Shown here: positions 12,112-23,383 of the stretch, in pieces | How positions within the stretch are numbered: the stretch's first letter is position 1 | Layout of the letters: each line of letters opens with the position of its first letter | Assembly: GCA_037893225.1 (NCBI GenBank) | Contig: JAZGUH010000401.1 | Location: 496,001-560,000, forward strand | Direction of reading: 5' to 3' | DNA: 64,000 nucleotides | Source of the DNA: Hippasteria phrygiana | Taxonomy: Eukaryota > Echinodermata > Asteroidea > Valvatida > Goniasteridae | Translations under genes and position numbers: made by a program | Notes under the pieces: generated by a model | Database searches by the model: none | Seen by the model: only the letters and a program-made list of their open reading frames with translations | Told to the model about the DNA's origin: nothing

Positions 12112-12508
12112 ATTGTGTAGTTTAGGATTTCTGTATTAATTGTGTTCATGTTAGCTTCTGGAGTATTTGATTATTCCAAAAGCCTTTTTTTGTTACTAAA
12201 GTAGACTTCTCTGAATCCCAATGACACGTGCTTTTGTGATTTGGAAAGGTTTTTTAAGGCGGAAAATACGATTTTCTTACGTTGTGTCACGTTTTGGCTC
12301 GGTCAACTACTCTCCCACCAGCTATATATCCGTGTAAAGCTGGGTATTGCGCAATCACGTATTTTGTTACCTCTTAGCTAACGATTTCACTCCAAAAAAA
12401 CCCTGCAGATGTTCTTCGACGTGGCCCTTTGTTCTGAATGTGGCAAAACGAACAATTTTCAAGTAGATTGTGTTCATGCCTGGGCGAAAGTGTACTAAAC
12501 TACACAAT
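12112..12508. mobile_element. 397-bp inverted-repeat (MITE-like) element, copy 1
   Basis: Left end ATTGTGTAGTTTAG (12,112-12,125) is the exact reverse complement of right end CTAAACTACACAAT (12,495-12,508). The interior has no CRE box and no similarity to the monomers. The left flank is a D monomer broken at AAATTCGTGT; the right flank is the hairpin cassette AGAACAAAAACAAAGGC, so the element seems to sit inside a joint. No clear target-site duplication and no transposase are visible. Non-autonomous DNA transposon is the best guess; a captured unrelated fragment is the alternative. This copy has the A7-C3 run variant shared with copies 2 and 3. Confidence 0.5.
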
Positions 12509-12620
12509 CGCGCGAACAGAACAAAAACAAAGGCTTTCCTGCTGTAGCGGAAACGCCAAAAAATGTGCGTCTGTTGTAAACATACGCATGGCTTTTCCTT
12601 TTTTCTTTTTTATTTAACAT
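12509..12620. repeat. Hairpin cassette (iv) next to the inverted-repeat element
   Basis: AGAACAAAAACAAAGGCTTT, then a second arm CGGAAACGCC, then A6, TGTGCGT...ACGCA arms and GGCTTTTCC. It looks like a decayed version of the CAGAACAAAAACAAAGCC palindrome found at 38,627 and 59,409. Present after every copy of the 397-bp element. Confidence 0.55.
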
Positions 12621-13107
12621 AAAGTATCAGAAGGTCTATGTCTTTGCTAAGTTTAAGATCTGAGATTATTTTATGATTAACATTTCGTACTCCAAACTTG
12701 ACCTTTAAGTTCATGTTACATGCCACACGAAGACGTCATTATGACGTCACTCTTCGCGGCACGACTTTGCATCAGGGTCTATACCTATGCTAACTCTGAC
12801 TAAGATTCGATGTTGTTTGATGACAAAAGTGCCGATCAGAAAATCTATGCACAAAGTCTATGGGATTTGGGATAGAACTTAAAAAAAGAGGAAGAAAAAA
12901 AATAGATATAGGGCCTTCAAAAATGCAAATTTAAGATGACGTCACGTGACATGTGATGTCGTCATCATGACGTCATGATTCGGCACCCATCTCGAGTAGA
13001 TAGTCAATGCATATGCCAAGTTTGAAGTTCATGGCATTTGAAGAAGTGCAACATTTTAAGAGTACAATGAAATTTGAAACATTTACAAATTCATAAAAAA
13101 ATCAGTC

Positions 13108-13712
13108 GATGACGTCATCATGACGTCACCTCGGATTTTGCATGCTAGTGGCACTATCTACCTACCCACCAATTTTTATGACGATCGGACGTACCCTTAT
13201 GTGTGTTTCAGAAATGCACATTTTTGATGACGTCATGATGACGTCACACATTTTTCAAATGTATGTGAAAGAATATAGGAGCTAACAAAGCTATTACAAA
13301 AAGAATTTTGAATTTAGCATGTTCTGTTGGTGAGATATGGCTTTAAGAAACTTTGAAGTTGAAAAACTTTAATATTACTGTAAAATCGTATGATGACGTC
13401 ATCATGACGTCACCTTAATTTTCATCTATAACACGAGCTACCATACCAACATACCAGGTTTGAAGGCAATCGGACCTACCGTTCTCTAGATATAGGCTCT
13501 TGAAAAATGCACATTTAAGATGACGTCACATGACACGTGATGACGTCATCATGACGTCACGTTTCGGCTTACATTTTCAGCTTAGGGTCTATGTTTGTGT
13601 TAAGTCTGATTAAGATCCGAGGTTGTTTAGTGACCAAAGTGCCACTTACAAAATTCGTGTACAAAGTCCATGGGATTTGGGATAGAACTAAAAAATTCAC
13701 AGAAAATCAGCC
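13108..13712 (+). repeat. 605-bp four-monomer subunit (A-B-C-D), type example
   Basis: Boxes start at 13,108 (A), 13,226 (B), 13,392 (C) and 13,539 (D); the next A is at 13,713. The B box has spacer TGA (CATGATG) where A, C and D have TCA, so B carries the reverse complement of the 19-bp core. The parts between boxes align loosely with each other (A: ACCCACCAATTTTTATGACG then ATCGGACGTACC; C: AACATACCAGGTTTGAAGG then CAATCGGACCTACC), which suggests that all four descend from one ~150-bp ancestor. Confidence 0.9.
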
Positions 13713-15529
13713 GATGACGTCATCATGACGTCACCTCGGATTTTACATGCTATTAGCACTATCTACCTACCCACTAATTTTTATGACGATCGGACGTACC
13801 CTTATGTGTGTTTCAGAAATGCACATTTTTGATGACGTCATGATGACGTCACACATTTTTCAAATGTATGTGAAAGAATATAGGAGCTAACAAAGCTATT
13901 ACAAAAAGAATTTTGAATTTAGCATGTTCTGTTTGTGAGATATGGCTTTAAGAAACTTTGAAGTTCAAAAACTTTAATATTACTGTAAAATCGTGTGATG
14001 ACGTGATCATGACGTCACCTTAATTTTCATCTATAACACGAGCTACCATACCAACATACCAGGTTTGAAGGCAATCGGACCTACTGTTCTCTAGATATAG
14101 GCCCTAGAAAAATGCACATTTAAGATGACGTCACATGACACGTGATGACGTCATCATGACGTCACGTTTCGGCTTACATTTTCAGCTGAGGGTCTATGTT
14201 TGTGTTAAGTCTGATTAAGATCCGAGGTTGTTTAGTGACCAAAGTGCCACTTACAAAATTCGTGTACAAAGTCTATGGGATTTGGGATAGAACTAAAAAA
14301 TTCACAGAAAATCAGCCGATGACGTCATCATGACGTCACCTCGGATTTTACATGCTAGTAGCACTATCTACCTACCCACTAATTTTTATGACGATCGGAC
14401 GTACCCTTATGTGTGTTTCAGAAATGCACATTTTTGATGACGTCATGATGACGTCACACATTTTTCAAATGTATGTGAAAGAATATAGGAGCTAACAAAG
14501 CTATTACAAAAAGAATTTTGAATTTAGCATGTTCTGTTGGTGAGATATGGCTTTAAGAAACTTTGAAGTTGAAAAACTTTAATATTACTGTAAAATCGTA
14601 TGATGACGTCATCATGACGTCACCTTAATTTTCATCTATAACACGAGCTCCCATAACATACCAGGTTTGAAGGCAATCGGACCTACCGTTCTCTAGATAT
14701 AGGCCCTTGAAAAATGCACATTTAAGATGACGTCACATGACACGTGATGACGTCATCATGACGTCACGTTTCGGCTTACATTTTCAGCTGAGGGTCTATG
14801 TTTGTGTTAAGTCTGATTAAGATCCGAGGTTGTTTAGTGACCAAAGTGCCACTTACAAAATTCGTGTACAAAGTCTATGGGATTTGGGATAGAACTAAAA
14901 AATTCACAGAAAATCAGCCGATGACGTCATCATGACGTCACCTCGGATTTTACATGCTAGTAGCACTATCTACCTACCCACTAATTTTTATGACGATCGG
15001 ACGTACCCTTATGTGTGTTTCAGAAATGCACATTTTTGATGACGTCATGATGACGTCACACATTTTTCAAATGTATGTGAAAGAATATAGGAGCTAACAA
15101 AGCTATTACAAAAAGAATTTTGAATTTAGCATGTTCTGTTGATGAGATATGGCTTTAAGAAACTTTGAATTTCAAAAACTTAAAAATTACTATAAAATCG
15201 TATGATGACGTCATCTTGACGTCACCTCAAATTTCATCTATAACACGAGCTAGCCTACCAAAATATCAGGTTTGAAGGAAATCGGACCTACCGTTCTCTA
15301 GATATGGGCCCTTGAAAAACGCACATTTAAGATGACGTCACGTGACACGTGATGACGTCATCATGACGTCACTCTTCGACATACTATTTCAGCTTAGGGT
15401 CTATGTTTGAGGTAAGTTTGGTTAAGATCTGAAGTTTTTTAAGACCTAAAGTGCCGCCGAGAAAATTCGTGTACAAAGTCTATGGGATTTTGGTCAGAAC
15501 TAAAAGAGGAAGAAGCAGAAAAAAAAAAA

Positions 15530-18500
15530 CTAGAGGTCTATGTTTTTAAGAACATAGGGCTTTTCCATATGTTTTTATGATGTCACTTCGAATTTTGTAA
15601 ACTAGTGACAAATCTACCTAACCACCAAGTTTCGTGACGATTAGACATGGTCTATCCTTATGTCTTTCAAGAAATCATGCCTTTAATGACGTCATTATGA
15701 CTTCAGTAATTTTTCGCATTTATATAAAAGAATGTACGAGCTAACAAAGCTATTACAAAAGGAATTTTGAATTGAACATGTTCTGTTGATGAGATATGGT
15801 TTTAAGAATCTTTAACGTTAAAATTTTGAAATTACCATAAAAATCAGATGATGACGTCATTATGACGTCACCTCAATTTTGATTTATAACATGTACTTGT
15901 TTAGCAACATACCAGGTTTGAATGCAATTGGACTTACGGTTCTCTTGATATGGGCCCTTGAAAAATGAGCCTTTAAGATGACATCACGTAACACATAATG
16001 ACGTCATCGTGACATCACTCTTCGGCACACAATTTCAGATTAGGGTCTATGTTTGGGTTAAGTTTGCTTAAGATCTGATGTTGTTTAGTGACCAAAGTGC
16101 CGCAGACAAAATTCGTGTTTAAGAAGAAACCAAAATAGTGGGTATTGTGTAGTTTAGGATTTCTGTATTAATTGTGTTCATGTTAGCTTCTGGAGTATTT
16201 GATTATTCCAAAAGCCTTTTTTTGTTACTAAAGTAGACTTCTCTGAATCCCAATGACACGTGCTTTTGTGATTTGGAAAGGTTTTTTAAGGCGGAAAATA
16301 CGATTTTCTTACGTTGTGTCACGTTTTGGCTCGGTCAACTACTCTCCCACCAGCTATATATCCGTGTAAAGCTGGGTATTGCGCAATCACGTATTTTGTT
16401 ACCTCTTAGCTAACGATTTCACTCCAAAAAAACCCTGCAGATGTTCTTCGACGTGGCCCTTTGTTCTGAATGTGGCAAAACGAACAATTTTCAAGTAGAT
16501 TGTGTTCATGCCTGGGCGAAAGTGTACTAAACTACACAATCGCGCGAACAGAACAAAAACAAAGGCTTTCCTGCTGTAGCGGAAACGCCAAAAAATGTGC
16601 GTCTGTTGTAAACATACGCATGGCTTTTCCTTTTTTCTTTTTTATTTAACATAAAGTATCAGAAGGTCTATGTCTTTGCTAAGTTTAAGATCTGAGATTA
16701 TTTTATGATTAACATTTCGTACTCCAAACTTGACCTTTAAGTTCATGTTACATGCCACACGAAGACGTCATTATGACGTCACTCTTCGCGGCACGACTTT
16801 GCATCGGGGTCTATACCTATGCTAACTCTGACTAAGATTCGATGTTGTTTGATGACAAAAGTGCCGATCAGAAAATCTATGCACAAAGTCTATGGGATTT
16901 GGGATAGAACTTAAAAAAAGAGGAAGAAAAAAAATAGATATAGGGCCTTCAAAAATGCAAATTTAAGATGACGTCACGTGACATGTGATGTCGTCATCAT
17001 GACGTCATGATTCGGCACCCATCTCGAGTAGATAGTCAATGCATATGCCAAGTTTGAAGTTCATGGCATTTGAAGAAGTGCAACATTTTAAGAGTACAAT
17101 GAAATTTGAAACATTTACAAATTCATAAAAAAATCAGTCGATGACGTCATCATGACGTCACCTCGGATTTTGCATGCTAGTGGCACTATCTACCTACCCA
17201 CCAATTTTTATGACGATCGGACGTACCCTTATGTGTGTTTCAGAAATGCACATTTTTGATGACGTCATGATGACGTCACACATTTTTCAAATGTATGTGA
17301 AAGAATATAGGAGCTAACAAAGCTATTACAAAAAGAATTTTGAATTTAGCATGTTCTGTTGGTGAGATATGGCTTTAAGAAACTTTGAAGTTGAAAAACT
17401 TTAATATTACTGTAAAATCGTATGATGACGTCATCATGACGTCACCTTAATTTTCATCTATAACACGAGCTACCATACCAACATACCAGGTTTGAAGGCA
17501 ATCGGACCTACCGTTCTCTAGATATAGGCTCTTGAAAAATGCACATTTAAGATGACGTCACATGACACGTGATGACGTCATCATGACGTCACGTTTCGGC
17601 TTACATTTTCAGCTTAGGGTCTATGTTTGTGTTAAGTCTGATTAAGATCCGAGGTTGTTTAGTGACCAAAGTGCCACTTACAAAATTCGTGTACAAAGTC
17701 CATGGGATTTGGGATAGAACTAAAAAATTCACAGAAAATCAGCCGATGACGTCATCATGACGTCACCTCGGATTTTACATGCTATTAGCACTATCTACCT
17801 ACCCACTAATTTTTATGACGATCGGACGTACCCTTATGTGTGTTTCAGAAATGCACATTTTTGATGACGTCATGATGACGTCACACATTTTTCAAATGTA
17901 TGTGAAAGAATATAGGAGCTAACAAAGCTATTACAAAAAGAATTTTGAATTTAGCATGTTCTGTTTGTGAGATATGGCTTTAAGAAACTTTGAAGTTCAA
18001 AAACTTTAATATTACTGTAAAATCGTGTGATGACGTGATCATGACGTCACCTTAATTTTCATCTATAACACGAGCTACCATACCAACATACCAGGTTTGA
18101 AGGCAATCGGACCTACTGTTCTCTAGATATAGGCCCTAGAAAAATGCACATTTAAGATGACGTCACATGACACGTGATGACGTCATCATGACGTCACGTT
18201 TCGGCTTACATTTTCAGCTGAGGGTCTATGTTTGTGTTAAGTCTGATTAAGATCCGAGGTTGTTTAGTGACCAAAGTGCCACTTACAAAATTCGTGTACA
18301 AAGTCTATGGGATTTGGGATAGAACTAAAAAATTCACAGAAAATCAGCCGATGACGTCATCATGACGTCACCTCGGATTTTACATGCTAGTAGCACTATC
18401 TACCTACCCACTAATTTTTATGACGATCGGACGTACCCTTATGTGTGTTTCAGAAATGCACATTTTTGATGACGTCATGATGACGTCACACATTTTTCAA

Positions 18501-19561
18501 ATGTATGTGAAAGAATATAGGAGCTAACAAAGCTATTACAAAAAGAATTTTGAATTTAGCATGTTCTGTTGGTGAGATATGGCTTTAAGAAACTTTGAAG
18601 TTGAAAAACTTTAATATTACTGTAAAATCGTATGATGACGTCATCATGACGTCACCTTAATTTTCATCTATAACACGAGCTCCCATAACATACCAGGTTT
18701 GAAGGCAATCGGACCTACCGTTCTCTAGATATAGGCCCTTGAAAAATGCACATTTAAGATGACGTCACATGACACGTGATGACGTCATCATGACGTCACG
18801 TTTCGGCTTACATTTTCAGCTGAGGGTCTATGTTTGTGTTAAGTCTGATTAAGATCCGAGGTTGTTTAGTGACCAAAGTGCCACTTACAAAATTCGTGTA
18901 CAAAGTCTATGGGATTTGGGATAGAACTAAAAAATTCACAGAAAATCAGCCGATGACGTCATCATGACGTCACCTCGGATTTTACATGCTAGTAGCACTA
19001 TCTACCTACCCACTAATTTTTATGACGATCGGACGTACCCTTATGTGTGTTTCAGAAATGCACATTTTTGATGACGTCATGATGACGTCACACATTTTTC
19101 AAATGTATGTGAAAGAATATAGGAGCTAACAAAGCTATTACAAAAAGAATTTTGAATTTAGCATGTTCTGTTGATGAGATATGGCTTTAAGAAACTTTGA
19201 ATTTCAAAAACTTAAAAATTACTATAAAATCGTATGATGACGTCATCTTGACGTCACCTCAAATTTCATCTATAACACGAGCTAGCCTACCAAAATATCA
19301 GGTTTGAAGGAAATCGGACCTACCGTTCTCTAGATATGGGCCCTTGAAAAACGCACATTTAAGATGACGTCACGTGACACGTGATGACGTCATCATGACG
19401 TCACTCTTCGACATACTATTTCAGCTTAGGGTCTATGTTTGAGGTAAGTTTGGTTAAGATCTGAAGTTTTTTAAGACCTAAAGTGCCGCCGAGAAAATTC
19501 GTGTACAAAGTCTATGGGATTTTGGTCAGAACTAAAAGAGGAAGAAGCAGAAAAAAAAAAA
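15530..19561 (+). repeat. Family III higher-order unit 2 (4,032 bp)
   Basis: Nearly base-for-base copy of unit 1 (for example CATCGGGGTCT versus CATCAGGGTCT near 16,803). Subunit starts detected through TCGGATTTT at 17,163, 17,768, 18,373 and 18,975: four, as in unit 1. Confidence 0.93.
16144..16540. mobile_element. 397-bp inverted-repeat element, copy 2
   Basis: Exactly 4,032 bp after copy 1 with the same ends and the same A7-C3 variant. The following T-run is T6-C-T6, as in copies 1 and 3. Confidence 0.5.
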
Positions 19562-22371
19562 CTAGAGGTCTATGTTTTTAAGAACATAGGGCTTTTCCAT
19601 ATGTTTTTATGATGTCACTTCGAATTTTGTAAACTAGTGACAAATCTACCTAACCACCAAGTTTCGTGACGATTAGACATGGTCTATCCTTATGTCTTTC
19701 AAGAAATCATGCCTTTAATGACGTCATTATGACTTCAGTAATTTTTCGCATTTATATAAAAGAATGTACGAGCTAACAAAGCTATTACAAAAGGAATTTT
19801 GAATTGAACATGTTCTGTTGATGAGATATGGTTTTAAGAATCTTTAACGTTAAAATTTTGAAATTACCATAAAAATCAGATGATGACGTCATTATGACGT
19901 CACCTCAATTTTGATTTATAACATGTACTTGTTTAGCAACATACCAGGTTTGAATGCAATTGGACTTACGGTTCTCTTGATATGGGCCCTTGAAAAATGA
20001 GCCTTTAAGATGACATCACGTAACACATAATGACGTCATCGTGACATCACTCTTCGGCACACAATTTCAGATTAGGGTCTATGTTTGGGTTAAGTTTGCT
20101 TAAGATCTGATGTTGTTTAGTGACCAAAGTGCCGCAGACAAAATTCGTGTTTAAGAAGAAACCAAAATAGTGGGTATTGTGTAGTTTAGGATTTCTGTAT
20201 TAATTGTGTTCATGTTAGCTTCTGGAGTATTTGATTATTCCAAAAGCCTTTTTTTGTTACTAAAGTAGACTTCTCTGAATCCCAATGACACGTGCTTTTG
20301 TGATTTGGAAAGGTTTTTTAAGGCGGAAAATACGATTTTCTTACGTTGTGTCACGTTTTGGCTCGGTCAACTACTCTCCCACCAGCTATATATCCGTGTA
20401 AAGCTGGGTATTGCGCAATCACGTATTTTGTTACCTCTTAGCTAACGATTTCACTCCAAAAAAACCCTGCAGATGTTCTTCGACGTGGCCCTTTGTTCTG
20501 AATGTGGCAAAACGAACAATTTTCAAGTAGATTGTGTTCATGCCTGGGCGAAAGTGTACTAAACTACACAATCGCGCGAACAGAACAAAAACAAAGGCTT
20601 TCCTGCTGTAGCGGAAACGCCAAAAAATGTGCGTCTGTTGTAAACATACGCATGGCTTTTCCTTTTTTCTTTTTTATTTAACATAAAGTATCAGAAGGTC
20701 TATGTCTTTGCTAAGTTTAAGATCTGAGATTATTTTATGATTAACATTTCGTACTCCAAACTTGACCTTTAAGTTCATGTTACATGCCACACGAAGACGT
20801 CATTATGACGTCACTCTTCGCGGCACGACTTTGCATCAGGGTCTATACCTATGCTAACTCTGACTAAGATTCGATGTTGTTTGATGACAAAAGTGCCGAT
20901 CAGAAAATCTATGCACAAAGTCTATGGGATTTGGGATAGAACTTAAAAAAAGAGGAAGAAAAAAAATAGATATAGGGCCTTCAAAAATGCAAATTTAAGA
21001 TGACGTCACGTGACATGTGATGTCGTCATCATGACGTCATGATTCGGCACCCATCTCGAGTAGATAGTCAATGCATATGCCAAGTTTGAAGTTCATGGCA
21101 TTTGAAGAAGTGCAACATTTTAAGAGTACAATGAAATTTGAAACATTTACAAATTCATAAAAAATCAGCCGATGACGTCATCATGACGTCACTTCGGATT
21201 TTGCATGCTAGTGGCACTATCTACCTACCCACCAATTTTTATGACGATCGGACGTACCCTTATGTGTGTTTCAGAAATGCACATTTTTGATAACGTCATG
21301 ATGACGTCACACATTTTTCAAATGTATGTGAAAGAATATAGGAGCTAACAAAGCTATTACAAAAAGAATTTTGAATTTAGCATGTTCTGTTGGTGAGATA
21401 TGGCTTTAAGAAACTTTGAAGTTCAAAAACTTTAATATTACTGTAAAATCGTATGATGACGTGATCATGACGTCACCTTAATTTTCATCTATAACACGAG
21501 CTACCATACCAACATACCAGGTTTGAAGGCAATCGGACCTACCGTTCTCTAGATATAGGCCCTAGAAAAATGCACATTTAAGATGACGTCACATGACACG
21601 TGATGACGTCATCATGACGTCACGTTTCGGCTTACATTTTCAGCTGAGGGTCTATGTTTGTGTTAAGTCTGATTAAGATCCGAGGTTGTTTAGTGACCAA
21701 AGTGCCACTTACAAAATTCGTGTACAAAGTCTATGGGATTTGGGATAGAACTAAAAAATTCACAGAAAATCAGCCGATGACGTCATCATGACGTCACCTC
21801 GGATTTTACATGCTAGTAGCACTATCTACCTACCCACTAATTTTTATGACGATCGGACGTACCCTTATGTGTGTTTCAGAAATGCACATTTTTGATGACG
21901 TCATGATGACGTCACACATTTTTCAAATGTATGTGAAAGAATATAGGAGCTAACAAAGCTATTACAAAAAGAATTTTGAATTTAGCATGTTCTGTTGATG
22001 AGATATGGCTTTAAGAAACTTTGAATTTCAAAAACTTAAAAATTACTATAAAATCGTATGATGACGTCATCTTGACGTCACCTCAAATTTCATCTATAAC
22101 ACGAGCTAGCCTACCAACATATCAGGTTTGAAGGAAATCGGACCTACCGTTCTCTAGATATGGGCCCTTGAAAAACGCACCTTTAAGATGACGTCACGTG
22201 ACACGTGATGACGTCATCATGACGTCACTCTTCGACATACTATTTCAGCTTAGGGTCTATGTTTGAGGTAAGTTTGGTTAAGATCTGAGGTTTTTTAAGA
22301 CCTAAAGTGCCGCGGAGAAAATTCGTGTACAAAGTCTATGGGATTTTGGTCAGAACTAAAAGAAGAAAAAA
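19562..22371 (+). repeat. Family III higher-order unit 3 (2,810 bp, two subunits)
   Basis: Same head and element as units 1-2 but only two 605-bp subunits (TCGGATTTT at 21,193 and 21,797). The shortfall of about 1.2 kb equals two subunits, as unequal exchange within the subunit run would give. Ends with the shortest purine tract of the family (22,357-22,371). Confidence 0.92.
20176..20572. mobile_element. 397-bp inverted-repeat element, copy 3
   Basis: 4,032 bp after copy 2; same sublineage (A7-C3, T6-C-T6 downstream). Confidence 0.5.
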
Positions 22372-22986
22372 CTAGAGGTCTATGTTTTTAAGAACATAGG
22401 GCTTTTCCATGTGTTTTTATGATGTCACTTCGAATTTTGTAAACTAGTGACAAATCTACCTAACCACCAAGTTTCGTGACGATTAGACATGGTCTATCCA
22501 TATGTCTTTCAAGAAATCATGCCTTTAATGACGTCATTATGACTTCAGTAATTTTTCGCATTTATATAAAAGAATGTACGAGCTAACAAAGCTATTACAA
22601 AAGGAATTTTGAATTGAACATGTTCTGTTGATGAGATGTGGTTTTAAGAATCTTTAACGTTAAAATTTTGAAATTACCATAAAAATCAGATGATGACGTC
22701 ATTATGACGTCACCTCAATTTTGATTTATAACATGTACTTGTTTAGCCAACATACCAGGTTTGAATGCAATTGGACTTACGGTTCTCTTGATATGGGCCC
22801 TTGAAAAATGAGCCTTTAAGATGACATCACGTAACACATAATGACGTCATCGTGACATCACTCTTCGGCACACAATTTCAGATTAGGGTCTATGTTTGGG
22901 TTAAGTTTGCTTAAGATCTGATGTTGTTTAGTGACCAAAGTGCCGCAGACAAAATTCGTGTTTAAGAAGAAACCAAAATAGTGGGT

Positions 22987-23383
22987 ATTGTGTAGTTTAG
23001 GATTTCTGTATTAATTGTGTTCATGTTAGCTTCTGGAGTATTTGATTATTCCAAAAGCCTTTTTTTGTTACTAAAGTAGACTTCTCTGAATCCCAATGAC
23101 ACGTGCTGTTGTGATTTGGAAAGGTTTTTTAAGGCGGAAAATACGATTTTCTTACGTTGTGTCACGTTTTGGCTCGGTCAACTACTCTCCCACCAGCTAT
23201 ATATCCGTGTAAAGCTGGGTATTGCGCAATCACGTATTTTGTTACCTCTTAGCTAACGATTTCACTCCAAAAAACCCCTGCAGATGTTCTTCGACGTGGC
23301 CCTTTGTTCTGAATGTGGCAAAACGAACAATTTTCAAGTAGATTGTGTTCATGCCTGGGCGAAAGTGTACTAAACTACACAAT
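22987..23383. mobile_element. 397-bp inverted-repeat element, copy 4
   Basis: First copy of the second sublineage (A6-C4 run, T7-C-T6 downstream). Carries a private change ACGTGCTGTTG for ACGTGCTTTTG near 23,107. The T7 run opens an 84-codon minus-strand frame (23,242-23,496) that is closed in copies 1-3; this is a run-length accident, not a gene. Confidence 0.5.

Larger units (their letters stand above)
11497..15529 (+). repeat. Family III higher-order unit 1 (4,033 bp)
   Basis: Model unit. Head: CTAGAGG and hairpin CTATGTT/AACATAG (11,505-11,524), then AGGGCTTTTCC. Three degenerate boxes lead to the 397-bp inverted-repeat element. A second internal joint at about 12,888-12,905 (AGGAAGAAAAAAAA, TAGATATAGGG) restarts the monomers. 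Subunits begin at 13,108, 13,713, 14,318 and 14,920, each made of monomers A, B, C and D (first subunit spacing 118, 166, 147, 174 bp; total 605). The last is a diverged version ending in GTCAGAACTAAAAGAGG and poly-A. Confidence 0.93.
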
